Below, in pieces: positions 1 to 8,046 of a stretch of 64,000 nucleotides of DNA (position 1 is the stretch's first letter; each line of letters opens with the position of its first letter). The stretch spans positions 620,001 to 684,000 of the forward strand of contig NZ_JBIQOI010000001.1 of the NCBI RefSeq assembly GCF_044197065.1, given 5' to 3'. The notes below the pieces were generated by a model, which worked only from the letters and a program-made list of their open reading frames with translations, was not told where the DNA came from and did not search any database. This stretch comes from Kluyvera ascorbata_C. GTDB lineage: Bacteria; Pseudomonadota; Gammaproteobacteria; Enterobacterales; Enterobacteriaceae. Made by a program: the position numbers and the translations under genes.

Positions 1-288
1 GGAAGGCACGTTCTGGTGTTCGGCAACGGTCACCATGCCGTTACCGACGGCTAGCAGTAGTACGCCAATAATAGCCGCATTGATCAGGGGTTTTCGCGCT
101 GGCAAACGGTGGCCGGTTGCCAGCAAAAATATCATCAACACCACGCCCGCCGAGAGGAAGCGAATGCCTGCCATCATTAAAGGGGGCCAGCTGGCGACGC
201 CGATGCTAATGGCAAAATAGGTTGAACCCCAGATGATGTACAGCGCGAACAGCGCGCCAATCAGGGGTAACAGTTGTTTAATACGCAT
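1..288 (-). CDS. yedA: YedA, EamA/DMT-family inner-membrane transporter (3' part outside window)
   Basis: The gene reads leftward off the window edge, so only the first 96 codons are present. The start ATG is at 288-286 after a purine-rich stretch. The translation begins MRIKQLLPLIGALFALY and continues with IIWGSTYF, the N-terminal signature of EamA drug/metabolite transporters, and matches E. coli YedA closely by recall. Three hydrophobic segments can be seen. The family exports small metabolites across the inner membrane; the YedA substrate is not established. It diverges from yedI, the E. coli arrangement. Confidence 0.9.
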   Translation of the reverse strand, partial: MRIKQLLPLIGALFALYIIWGSTYFAISIGVASWPPLMMAGIRFLSAGVVLMIFLLATGHRLPARKPLINAAIIGVLLLAVGNGMVTVAEHQNVPS

Positions 289-464
289 ACTTCCTCACGG
301 CAAAATAGCAAGCAGGCAGATAGTAAACGCCAAAACTACCGTGCTGGCGAGTGCTTTAATTCAGGGGTTGATGTTGTTTTTATGTTATAAATATGTATCT
401 CTTACGCCCCGCGCGATTTTGCTTCATACTTTGTTATCAATACAAAAAATAAAGGATGTGGTTC

Positions 465-1376
465 GTGGCAGGAAGTAGCTTATTAACCTTGTTAGATGAT
501 ATCGCCACTTTACTCGATGATATCTCGATGATGGGCAAACTGGCGGCGAAAAAAACGGCTGGCGTGCTGGGGGATGATTTATCGCTGAACGCCCAGCAGG
601 TTTCAGGCGTGCGCGCGAATCGCGAGCTGCCGGTGGTGTGGAGCGTGGCGAAAGGCTCGTTGCTTAATAAAGTCATTCTGGTCCCGCTGGCGCTGTTAAT
701 CAGCGCTTTTATCTCCTGGGCGGTGACGCCGCTTTTGATGATTGGTGGGGCATACCTCTGTTTTGAGGGCGTGGAAAAAGTGCTGCATACGCTGCATGAG
801 CGTAAGCATAAAGGCGATGACGATGCACGTCAGCAGCGCCTGGAGGCTATCGCGCAGCAGGACCCTGGCAGCTATGAGCGAGATAAAGTGAAAGGCGCTA
901 TCCGCACCGATTTTATTCTCTCTGCGGAAATTGTTGCCATTACCTTAGGCATCGTCGCTGAAGCGCCGTTGCTGAACCAGGTGCTGATTTTATCCGGCAT
1001 CGCCGTGCTGGTGACCGTTGGCGTCTACGGCCTCGTGGGCGTGATTGTGAAGCTCGATGATATGGGCTATTGGCTGGTCGAGAAGCGCAACGCGCTGGCA
1101 CAAGGCGTCGGTAAAGGGCTGCTGGTGGTCGCACCCTGGCTGATGAAAACGCTGTCTGTCGTGGGGACGCTGGCCATGTTCCTGGTGGGGGGCGGTATTG
1201 TGGTTCACGGCGTTGCACCGGTGCATCATGCCATCGAGGCCTTCGCCGCGCAGCAGGCATCCTGGCTTGCCACGCTGGTGCCGGTGTTCGCCAATCTGGT
1301 GCTCGGTTTTGTGATTGGTGCCGTTGTGCTGGCCGCGGTGAATGTGATCTCACGCTGGCGTCAGTCTCGCGCATAA
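465..1376 (+). CDS. yedI: YedI, DUF808 inner-membrane protein
   Basis: The product (303 residues from GTG 465) is very close to E. coli YedI, a DUF808 membrane protein of unknown function. I prefer GTG 465 over ATG 456. An AAAGGA sequence (451-456) sits about 8 nt before the GTG but directly abuts the ATG, and the resulting N-terminus (AGSSLLTLLDDIATLLDD) matches the E. coli protein. Several hydrophobic segments lie around residues 70-100, 155-195 and 225-295. The first 50 residues are soluble and hold the conserved family block. It is transcribed away from yedA. Confidence 0.9.
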   Translation: MAGSSLLTLLDDIATLLDDISMMGKLAAKKTAGVLGDDLSLNAQQVSGVRANRELPVVWSVAKGSLLNKVILVPLALLISAFISWAVTPLLMIGGAYLCFEGVEKVLHTLHERKHKGDDDARQQRLEAIAQQDPGSYERDKVKGAIRTDFILSAEIVAITLGIVAEAPLLNQVLILSGIAVLVTVGVYGLVGVIVKLDDMGYWLVEKRNALAQGVGKGLLVVAPWLMKTLSVVGTLAMFLVGGGIVVHGVAPVHHAIEAFAAQQASWLATLVPVFANLVLGFVIGAVVLAAVNVISRWRQSRA

Positions 1377-1453
1377 AAAATGCGGTTCCGGTACGCAAAC
1401 CGTTCGTGGATCGGCTAAGGTGAAACTGTTTCACCCTGATACCGGAGGCAACA

Positions 1454-1633
1454 ATGGTCTTTTTGGTCAGTGATGAAGTCCGGCCCAAAAATGGTGGGCC
1501 GCGAATGGTCGTAACGGGATACGCCAGCGGGATGGTGGAGTGCCGCTGGTACGATGGTTTTGGCGTTAAGCGGGAGGCATTCCGTGAAGAAGAGCTGATT
1601 CCAGGCGAACTATCCCCACAAGAGCAAACGTAA
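1454..1633 (+). CDS. yodC: YodC, small conserved protein
   Basis: A 59-codon reading frame. ATG 1454 follows a strong GGAGGC ribosome site at 1443-1448. The translation contains GGPRMVVTGY, MVECRWYDGFGVKREAF and EEELIPGE, recognisable as the YodC family (DUF2158-like, about 60 residues). A similar GGPR...G-V core recurs in DsrB downstream (4197-4388), so the two small proteins may share a fold. Function unknown. It lies between yedI and dgcQ as in E. coli. Confidence 0.9.
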   Translation: MVFLVSDEVRPKNGGPRMVVTGYASGMVECRWYDGFGVKREAFREEELIPGELSPQEQT

Positions 1634-1791
1634 TCTTTGCCTTTGCGCCCGGCAAACGCCGGGCGGTTTAGGGCCGTTATTCCGGCCCTTTGTCGTAGCG
1701 CGTTGTCGTGGAGCAGCATGAATTATCAGCAGCAATTACATCTGGAACGATTCTGGGTTGTCGAACCAAACAGCCGTTTGGGAGGGCAACC

Positions 1792-3513
1792 GTGCATCCC
1801 CTGAAGGCGACGACAACGACTTCCACTGGATGGTGGCCTAAGCTGACGCGCCGGGTGAAGCCTGAGCGGGTCGTCAATATCTGTTTTCTGGTGGTTCTCT
1901 TCTTTTCAACGCTGCTGACATGGCGTGAAACCATCGTACTGGAAGATGCCTATATCTCAAGCCAGCGTAATAACCTGAAGAACGTGGCCAATGATATGGA
2001 CGCGCAGCTTCAGTTTAACACTGACCGTTTGCTGTTTTTCCGCAATGGGATGCAGTCGGCTCTCCAGGAACCACTGGCATTTGAAGCGTTGCGCATCGCC
2101 GAGCAGCAGTTCGAGCGCCAGCGTGCGCTGCCTGACTGGCAGATCTCTCTCAACAATAACCGAACGCTGCCGCTGAACGGCGTATCCGACGCGTTCGTTG
2201 AGCATACTAACCTGCTGTCCCGCGACAACCCGCTGCTGGGCAACGAGTTCATGGCTACCATTGAACTGGGCTACCTGCTGCGTTTATCCGCGGTGACCCG
2301 TCAACACCTCGCGCGTTTTGAAACCCATATGCTGTACGTCTCGCGTGCCGGTTTTTACCTCAGCACAGAGGCTACCCAGCAGGACAGCATCACCGAATAT
2401 TACTATCGTCTGGCAACCAGCTCCTGGTTTACCCAGCAGTCGCAGCGTGACAACCCCGAGCGCGGCGTCAGGTGGCAGACTATCTTTAGCCGGGATAAAA
2501 CGCCTATCGCCCAAACCGTCACTGCCGCCGTCCCGCTGGACTATGAACAGTATTGGTTCGGCGTGCTGGCTATCCAGCTGTCAGTCAACGAAATGACACA
2601 GTTTCTGACGCAATCGGTAGAAGGAGAGGAAGAGGGCGAATACCAGCTTTACGACCGTCGAATGAACCTGATTGCCTCTTCTGAGCCGGAAGCATCTAAG
2701 CGCACTGTGCTCTCGCAAGAGATTCAGGCCCAGCTGGCTCATGCCTACGAAAGCGAAAACGAAGGCAGCGTGCGCCAGCTTTCGCGCTATATCAGCTGGG
2801 AGAAGCTGCGAAATTTTGATGGCGTACTGCTGCGCATTCATAGCCTGGAAGAGGGGGTGCGCGGAGACTTCGGCAGTATCAGTATTGCGCTGACGCTACT
2901 CTGGGTTCTCTTTACCACAATGCTGATTATCTCCTGGCTCGTGATCCGCCGCATGGTGCGCAATATGTCCACGCTGCAGGATTCGCTAGCATGGCGCGCG
3001 TGGCACGATATGCTGACCCGCCTTTATAACCGCGGCGCACTGTTTGAAAGAGCGGGTAAGTCCCTCGCTGACTGCCAGAAGGCAGGTCAGTCGCTGGCGG
3101 TCATTCAGCTCGACCTCGACCATTTTAAAAGCATTAATGACCGCTTTGGTCACCAGGCGGGTGACCGGGTGCTTATTCATATTGGTCGGGTGATCCTCAA
3201 TAAGATTCGCAAGGAAGACATCGCTGGCCGGGTAGGCGGTGAAGAATTTTGTCTGGTGCTGCCGGGCACTTCGCTCGCTCAGGCCAGGGTCATTGCAGAA
3301 CGCATCCGCGAAAGCATTAACAGCAGGGAAATCCTTGTGTCCCGTAATCAGACCATTCGGGTGAGCGCCTCGCTCGGCGTCTGTAGCAGCGATGAACTGG
3401 AACAGTATGATTTCCAGCATTTGCAATCTATCGCCGATAAGCGACTCTATCTGGCGAAAACGGGTGGGCGAAATCGTGTGTGCGCAGAGGACGGCGAGGG
3501 CGGGGAAAAATAG
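1792..3513 (+). CDS. dgcQ: DgcQ (YedQ), membrane diguanylate cyclase
   Basis: A 573-residue protein if translation starts at GTG 1792, which follows GGGAGGG at 1780-1786. The open frame extends upstream to 1708, but those residues do not resemble the family. Layout: transmembrane segment at about 25-45, a periplasmic CHASE7-type sensor to about 365, a second transmembrane segment near 365-390, then a GGDEF domain. The active site GGEEF is at 482-486. An RxxD inhibitory site (RKED, 473-476) lies five residues upstream, so the enzyme should make c-di-GMP and be product-inhibited. In E. coli and Salmonella the orthologue feeds cellulose synthesis. Confidence 0.93.
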   Translation: MHPLKATTTTSTGWWPKLTRRVKPERVVNICFLVVLFFSTLLTWRETIVLEDAYISSQRNNLKNVANDMDAQLQFNTDRLLFFRNGMQSALQEPLAFEALRIAEQQFERQRALPDWQISLNNNRTLPLNGVSDAFVEHTNLLSRDNPLLGNEFMATIELGYLLRLSAVTRQHLARFETHMLYVSRAGFYLSTEATQQDSITEYYYRLATSSWFTQQSQRDNPERGVRWQTIFSRDKTPIAQTVTAAVPLDYEQYWFGVLAIQLSVNEMTQFLTQSVEGEEEGEYQLYDRRMNLIASSEPEASKRTVLSQEIQAQLAHAYESENEGSVRQLSRYISWEKLRNFDGVLLRIHSLEEGVRGDFGSISIALTLLWVLFTTMLIISWLVIRRMVRNMSTLQDSLAWRAWHDMLTRLYNRGALFERAGKSLADCQKAGQSLAVIQLDLDHFKSINDRFGHQAGDRVLIHIGRVILNKIRKEDIAGRVGGEEFCLVLPGTSLAQARVIAERIRESINSREILVSRNQTIRVSASLGVCSSDELEQYDFQHLQSIADKRLYLAKTGGRNRVCAEDGEGGEK

Positions 3514-3687
3514 CGTCTTAAAACATAAATTTAACTTATGTTAAGCATGTTTGTTGAGAAAAATCTTAAAGGCGTGATGGCGATAGTCTGAAAATAAAAA
3601 TGTCATCTTCCTGATTTATCATCAGGTTAGCGAAGCGTCTGCGTAAGCATGACTACGCTGTCATGTTTATTTCTTAGGTGAATAATT

Positions 3688-3715
3688 CTTGTCATTTTAA
3701 ATAAACGACGATAAT
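3688..3715 (+). promoter_or_regulatory. Candidate sigma-70 promoter of dsrA
   Basis: A -10-like GATAAT lies at 3710-3715, with a weak -35 (CTTGTC/TTGTCA) at 3688-3694 and 15-16 nt spacing. It places a start near 3721, where similarity to DsrA begins. Inferred from position. Confidence 0.5.
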
Positions 3716-3720
3716 GTTTC

Positions 3721-3810
3721 ACCCACGTCAGGTTTCCTGATGTAACGAATATTTCAATGCTTCTTGCTTCGGCAAGGTTGATCCCGACGCTTACGTGTCG
3801 GGATTTTTTT
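3721..3810 (+). ncRNA. dsrA: DsrA small regulatory RNA
   Basis: About 90 nt matching E. coli DsrA: the 5' hairpin arm TCAGGTTTCCTGATG, the TAACGAAT stretch that pairs with the rpoS leader, a middle hairpin CTTGC-TTCG-GCAAG, and a terminator (ATCCCGAC...GTCGGGAT, then seven T) ending at 3810. In E. coli DsrA, with Hfq, opens the rpoS leader for translation and represses hns, so it also affects capsule synthesis through RcsA. The location between dgcQ and yodD is the E. coli one. The middle loop here is a UUCG tetraloop where E. coli has UUAA. Confidence 0.92.
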
Positions 3811-3816
3811 ACCCCT

Positions 3817-4023
3817 CTAGCGCGTCACTTCCGTTACGCTGAAATCATGAATATCCAACTCGAAGGCTTCAGCTAACTCGTGCCAGGTATGGTATTCGCG
3901 GCCATCTACGCTCACGTGATGTGGGTCCTCCGTCGCGCGGTGGATTTCGCTTTCGCTGATTTCGTTAATCGCTGCGAGCAGCGCATCAATGTTAACCCCT
4001 CGGGGGTCGCTTGCTATCTTCAT
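3817..4023 (-). CDS. yodD: YodD, small stress-associated protein
   Basis: A 68-residue product from ATG 4023. AAAGGGTG (4040-4033) gives about 8 nt spacing to this ATG, better than to the in-frame GTG at 4032. The block IDALLAAINEISESE followed by HVSVDGREYHTWHELAEAF identifies YodD. E. coli YodD is linked to stress and biofilm phenotypes; its biochemical role is unknown. It converges on dsrA, and the stop lies only a few bases from the DsrA terminator. Confidence 0.9.
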   Translation of the reverse strand: MKIASDPRGVNIDALLAAINEISESEIHRATEDPHHVSVDGREYHTWHELAEAFELDIHDFSVTEVTR

Positions 4024-4196
4024 CACAGACACCCTTTGTTTCGGTCCCTGTATAAGTATACATCTAATGAATGTTTTTGCTCAAAAAATGAGCAATACAA
4101 CGATAGTGATGGATAATTAAGCACTTATGCAACGGAGCGCTGTCAGCGCGGCAATTTTGTTCTAAACTGGGCTAAACCACTCAGGAGATGACGTTT

Positions 4197-4388
4197 ATGC
4201 AAGTTAACGATCGTGTGACGGTCAAGACAGATGGGGGGCCGCGTCGCTCCGGCGTCGTGCTGGCAATTGAGCAATTCAATGAAGGGACGATGTATCTGGT
4301 GTCGCTGGAGGATTATCCTATGGGGATCTGGTTCTTCAACGAGTTGGGCCACGCAGACGGTATTTTCGTTGAAAAAAGCGAATCGTGA
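4197..4388 (+). CDS. dsrB: DsrB, small protein
   Basis: A 63-residue product. ATG 4197 is chosen over in-frame ATG 4188 because AGGAG (4183-4187) is about 9 nt before 4197 but touches 4188. The resulting N-terminus MQVNDRVTVKTDGGPRR matches E. coli DsrB, as does the end (GIWFFNELGHADGIFVEK). Known in E. coli as an RpoS-dependent, DsrA-affected gene of unknown function. It lies between yodD and rcsA and converges on rcsA. Confidence 0.92.
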   Translation: MQVNDRVTVKTDGGPRRSGVVLAIEQFNEGTMYLVSLEDYPMGIWFFNELGHADGIFVEKSES

Positions 4389-4438
4389 TTTAGTCATCTG
4401 GCGGTAGCGATACCGCCAGTTTCCCTGCTGTCGTTGTC

Positions 4439-5062
4439 CTAACGCATATTGACGAAAATGCCTGATGTGACATTCTCAGCCAGACGAACAACATGATAGA
4501 TAACCTGTTTGTTATGCGTTTTTATTTTCTTTTTAATATTACCCTTATGTGACGATACGGTTTTAGCTTTAATATTCATCTGATCGGATATTTGTATCGT
4601 TCCCTGGCCCGACATCCACATTTTCAGCATGCTGGATTCCGTACGGCTTAATGACAGGGTGGAGATATTAGTTTGCTTTACTTCTGCTGTTTCTTTTTTC
4701 AGATAATTACCCAAAATGATATCGAGCGTTTCAGGTTTTATCGATTTAGAACTAATTAGCAGATTACTCCTAACCATCAGATATTCGTCAAAATGAATAT
4801 TGGCAATCGCCATAAAAACAATGAACAACGTCCTGGGGTGTTGATTAATGATCTGCTTAATATGCAGACTACTCTGCACATCATGAATGAAGCAGTCCTC
4901 ATTAATAAACACGACAGCTGGATGGCGAACAGCGCATATCTCAGCGAGCCCGTCAACGTTGTCTACATTGTCAATATCACGTTTTTTTACCCCACGACTG
5001 GCCAGGTATCCGGTTAACCCTAGCCGCGTATAACTGCATAGATCCATAATAATCGTTGACAT
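4439..5062 (-). CDS. rcsA: RcsA, co-activator of capsule synthesis
   Basis: A 207-residue protein of full family length. The N-terminal half is a degenerate receiver-like domain. The C-terminal third (about 130-200) is a LuxR-type helix-turn-helix containing LSRTESSMLKMW and IKAKTVSSHKGNIKKKI. RcsA pairs with phosphorylated RcsB to activate colanic acid genes and its own promoter and to repress flhDC, and is normally degraded by Lon. It lies just downstream of fliR on the same strand but has a 279-bp upstream region with its own RcsAB box. Confidence 0.95.
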   Translation of the reverse strand: MSTIIMDLCSYTRLGLTGYLASRGVKKRDIDNVDNVDGLAEICAVRHPAVVFINEDCFIHDVQSSLHIKQIINQHPRTLFIVFMAIANIHFDEYLMVRSNLLISSKSIKPETLDIILGNYLKKETAEVKQTNISTLSLSRTESSMLKMWMSGQGTIQISDQMNIKAKTVSSHKGNIKKKIKTHNKQVIYHVVRLAENVTSGIFVNMR

Positions 5063-5310
5063 GGCATACCCTCACTCAATGCGTAACGATAATTAACCCA
5101 CTGCCTTCGAACTTCATCGCCGCAACGAACCTGGTGAAAATAAAAAACAAGAGGATGAAGACGAACAGGCGGCATCAACTATCCCGTAAAGTTACGTATA
5201 ATTTGCCAGGAATCATCTCAAAGTAAAGTAAATGTTATGTTGTGTGAATCACCTAAAAACAAATAACCCGCGCCAGCGATATGCTGGTAGATGTTTTTAC
5301 AATTTTACTT

Positions 5311-5324
5311 TAGGAATTTCCTTA
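5311..5324 (-). promoter_or_regulatory. RcsAB box upstream of rcsA
   Basis: Read on the minus strand the site is TAAGGAAATTCCTA, very close to the RcsAB consensus TAAGAATATTCCTA. It lies about 250 bp before the rcsA start and 18 bp after the fliR stop. This agrees with the known rcsA autoactivation and a long, H-NS-silenced leader. The regulatory role is inferred from the E. coli gene. Confidence 0.75.
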
Positions 5325-5341
5325 TAATAACCAGGGGGAGG

Positions 5342-6136
5342 TTATGGAGAATTTATACGTGGTAACTCACTGATAATATCTGCTAATAGATCAAATATCT
5401 CACTAAATAAGTGCTCGCAGAACGGGGCGATCAGCGGCATTAATGCCGCCATTAATAGAATGCCGACGGTGAGAGTAATCGGAAAACCGATAACGAATAC
5501 GGAGAGCTGCGGCGTCATACGGTTGAGCATACCCAGCGCCAGGTTGACCGTCAGCAGCAGCGTGATGATCGGCAGGGCCAGCATCACGCCGTTGAGGAAA
5601 ATCATCCCTCCGGCGCGCGTTAGCGCTAAAAACGCGTTGCTGTTAATGGGTTCACCGCCGATGGGAAGGGTGTGAAAAGTATCGACCAGCAGCGAAATAA
5701 GCCATAAATGACCGTTAAAAACCAGGAACAGCAGCATGGCGAGCATGTCCATGATTCGGGCCAGCACCGGCATGTTGAGGTTGCTTCCTGGGTCGACAAA
5801 GGTGGCAAAGGAGAGGCCCATCTGCAGGCCGATAACCTCGCCGGAGTAGCGAACGGCCGCAAAGGCGAACTGCATGGTGTACCCCAGCGCGATGCCGATA
5901 AGAATCTGCTGTAGCGCCAGCCAGAGCGCATTTGCCGAGAAGATAGGCACTTCAACGACCGGCAGAGAAGGGGCGATAACCACGGTGATAATGATCCCCA
6001 GCCCCACCTTCACGCGTTTCGGGATGGTGCGCTCATTCAGAATGGGAGCGGTCGTTATCAGCGCCAGTACTCGCAGCATGGGCCAGAAATAGAGGCTGAG
6101 CCAGGAGAGCCACTGGTCGCTGGTGAAATGGATCAT
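5342..6136 (-). CDS. fliR: FliR, flagellar type III export gate
   Basis: A 264-residue integral membrane protein. The start is ATG 6136, giving MIHFTSDQWLSWLSLYFWP as in the family; the frame extending upstream lies over fliQ. Six or so hydrophobic segments can be seen. FliR forms the export gate inside the MS ring with FliP and FliQ and contacts FlhB. It is the last gene of the fliLMNOPQR operon, 5 bp after the fliQ stop. Confidence 0.96.
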   Translation of the reverse strand: MIHFTSDQWLSWLSLYFWPMLRVLALITTAPILNERTIPKRVKVGLGIIITVVIAPSLPVVEVPIFSANALWLALQQILIGIALGYTMQFAFAAVRYSGEVIGLQMGLSFATFVDPGSNLNMPVLARIMDMLAMLLFLVFNGHLWLISLLVDTFHTLPIGGEPINSNAFLALTRAGGMIFLNGVMLALPIITLLLTVNLALGMLNRMTPQLSVFVIGFPITLTVGILLMAALMPLIAPFCEHLFSEIFDLLADIISELPRINSP

Positions 6137-6141
6137 CGTGC

Positions 6142-6411
6142 TTAGCCGATGATATAGGGCAAGTTGTTGAACAGCGTTCGCACGTAATCCAGCAGGAGAT
6201 TGAGCATCCACGGCCCGGCAACGATAATGGCGATAAACACCGCGATGATTTTTGGAATGAACGACAGCGTCATTTCGTTAATCTGCGTCGCGGCCTGCAG
6301 GATGCTGATAATCAGACCGGTCACCAAAGAAACCAGCAGCAGCGGGGCGGCCAGCGCCAGCGCGACTTTCATCGCTTCGGTGCCCATCATCATGACGGAT
6401 TCAGGGGTCAT
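6142..6411 (-). CDS. fliQ: FliQ, flagellar export gate subunit
   Basis: An 89-residue protein, the family length, made of two hydrophobic hairpin helices (about 15-40 and 50-75) joined by the ATQINEMTLSF loop typical of FliQ/SctS. Four copies pack around the FliP-FliR core to form the export pore. The gene lies between fliP and fliR with short gaps. Confidence 0.97.
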   Translation of the reverse strand: MTPESVMMMGTEAMKVALALAAPLLLVSLVTGLIISILQAATQINEMTLSFIPKIIAVFIAIIVAGPWMLNLLLDYVRTLFNNLPYIIG

Positions 6412-6420
6412 CGGTACTCC

Positions 6421-7158
6421 TTAACTGTAAAAACTCTGCGCCAGCGAGCCGACCAGCAGCTGCCAGCCATCCACCAGTACAAACAACATTAGCTTAAACG
6501 GCAGCGCGATGGTGGCCGGGGGCACCATCATCATCCCTAGCGCCATCAGGACGCTGGCGATCACCAGGTCGATAATCAGGAACGGAATAAAAATGGTGAA
6601 ACCAATCTGGAAGGCGGTTTTCAGTTCGCTGGTGACATAGGCCGGAAGCAGAATACGCATGGGAACGGCTTCTGGACCTTGCATCGGCTGGCTGTTGGCG
6701 AGTCTGGCAAACAGCGCAAGATCGGCTTCGCGGGTCTGGCGCAGCATAAATTCACGCAGCGGCTGCGCGCCTTTTTCCAGCGCATCCTGCATGGTGATTT
6801 TATCTTCGCTAAATGGCTGATAGGCGTCGGTGTAAACTTTGTCGATAACCGGCGACATAATGAAAAAAGTCAGGAATAGCGCCAGCCCCAGCAGCACCTG
6901 GTTAGGTGGCGCCGACGGTGTACCCATAGCGCTTCGCAGCAGGCCGAATACGATGATGATGCGGGTGAAGCTGGTCATCATCAGCAAAATAGCCGGGATA
7001 AAGGTCAGCGAAGTAATAAAAACCAGGGTCTGAATCGGCAGCGACCAGCTCTGGCCGCCGTTGGCCAGCGGCTGGCTGATTAGCCCTGGAAGTTCGGCAA
7101 AAGCGGAGGGCGACAGCAACAGCAACCCGCTCAGCGCAAGGGAATAAATACGACGCAT
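6421..7158 (-). CDS. fliP: FliP, flagellar export gate subunit
   Basis: A 245-residue protein with a cleavable signal peptide (about residues 1-21, SPSAFA) as known for FliP. The conserved stretches RIIIVFGLLRSA and TPSAPPNQVL follow, then a periplasmic segment and C-terminal transmembrane helices. Five FliP subunits form the core pore of the flagellar secretion system. The start overlaps the fliO stop by one base (TGATG), indicating translational coupling. Confidence 0.97.
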   Translation of the reverse strand: MRRIYSLALSGLLLLSPSAFAELPGLISQPLANGGQSWSLPIQTLVFITSLTFIPAILLMMTSFTRIIIVFGLLRSAMGTPSAPPNQVLLGLALFLTFFIMSPVIDKVYTDAYQPFSEDKITMQDALEKGAQPLREFMLRQTREADLALFARLANSQPMQGPEAVPMRILLPAYVTSELKTAFQIGFTIFIPFLIIDLVIASVLMALGMMMVPPATIALPFKLMLFVLVDGWQLLVGSLAQSFYS

Positions 7159-7631
7159 CAGGATCTCCCGGGACGCTTAAGCATGTTTTTCATCAGTGAT
7201 GCAAATTCAGGCGCGGCAGCCTGCGGCGGCAGATTCTCCGCTGAGGCTGGCGGCAGCTTATGCAGCAACGTCACCTGCTGTGCGGTGACGCCTAGCACCA
7301 GACGCGCATCTTCCACATTAACAATCACCACGCGTTCACGGGCGCCCAGCGAGGCGCTAGCGCTCACCTTTAACCCGCTTGCCGGCTGATTTCTCATGGC
7401 GCCCGGCATGACGCGCTTCACCACCCATGCCGCCGCCAGGATGAGCACGATAATGCCCAGCAGGGCGCCGCTAACCTGAATGAGCGGCGACGTCACCGGC
7501 TCATTAACGTGCGCAACGGTCACCGGCGTGGTGGCTGTTGTGGCACTATGACTTGTCGCCGCCACGCCGTGGACAGACGGCGTAGCGCTATGAGAGACCG
7601 GTGCGGGTGGCACAGCGTGGTTGGCGCTCAT
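7158..7631 (-). CDS. fliO: FliO, export apparatus assembly factor
   Basis: A 157-residue protein, longer than the 121 or so of E. coli. The extra length is an N-terminal region of about 45 residues rich in Ser, Thr, Ala, Val and His, with SHSAT occurring twice. One transmembrane segment (about 55-75) follows, then the conserved cytoplasmic part (SASASLGARERVVIVNVEDARLV in two blocks) ending LKRPGRS. FliO helps FliP oligomerise. Because the N-terminus is low-complexity, an internal start is possible, but no internal ATG precedes the membrane segment. Confidence 0.93.
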   Translation of the reverse strand: MSANHAVPPAPVSHSATPSVHGVAATSHSATTATTPVTVAHVNEPVTSPLIQVSGALLGIIVLILAAAWVVKRVMPGAMRNQPASGLKVSASASLGARERVVIVNVEDARLVLGVTAQQVTLLHKLPPASAENLPPQAAAPEFASLMKNMLKRPGRS

Positions 7632-7632
7632 C

Positions 7633-8046
7633 TTAACGGCTCAGGCGACGCATACGCTCTGATGGCGTGATGATGTCGGTGATGCGTACGCCGTACTTGT
7701 CGGCGACGACCACGACTTCCCCCTGGGCAATCAGATAGCCGTTGATCAGGATATCCAATGGTTCACCCGCCAGACCGTCCAGCGCCACCACGGAACCCTG
7801 CGTCAGGCGCAGCAGCTCTTTAATGGTCATCCGGGTACGACCCAGTTCAACGGTCAGCTTGACCGGAATATCCATGATCAGGTCGATATCCTGCAGCGTG
7901 CCGCTGACGTCACCGCCGCCCAACTGCTGGAAGACCGCATCGGCAGCGCTTTTGCTGCTGGTGGTTTTCTGTTCGTTCAGCGCTTCAGCCCACAGATCGT
8001 CCACGGATCCGCTGTTGTCATCGGGTGGAGTATTCATATCACTCAT
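7633..8046 (-). CDS. fliN: FliN, flagellar C-ring switch protein
   Basis: A 137-residue protein. The acidic, variable N-terminus is followed from about residue 55 by the SpoA/SURF1 fold (MDIPVKLTVELGRTRMTIKELL, then VALDGLAGEPLDILING). FliN lines the bottom of the C ring, binds phosphorylated CheY with FliM and docks FliH. Its start overlaps the fliM stop by four bases (ATGA). Confidence 0.97.
   Translation of the reverse strand: MSDMNTPPDDNSGSVDDLWAEALNEQKTTSSKSAADAVFQQLGGGDVSGTLQDIDLIMDIPVKLTVELGRTRMTIKELLRLTQGSVVALDGLAGEPLDILINGYLIAQGEVVVVADKYGVRITDIITPSERMRRLSR

Noticed and set aside
940..1719. 259-codon minus-strand open frame
   Set aside because: Covers the ends of yedI and yodC in antisense; Arg/Pro/Ser-rich with no domain.
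4860..5017. Plus-strand frame within rcsA (4793-5017)
   Set aside because: Antisense to a recognised full-length RcsA.
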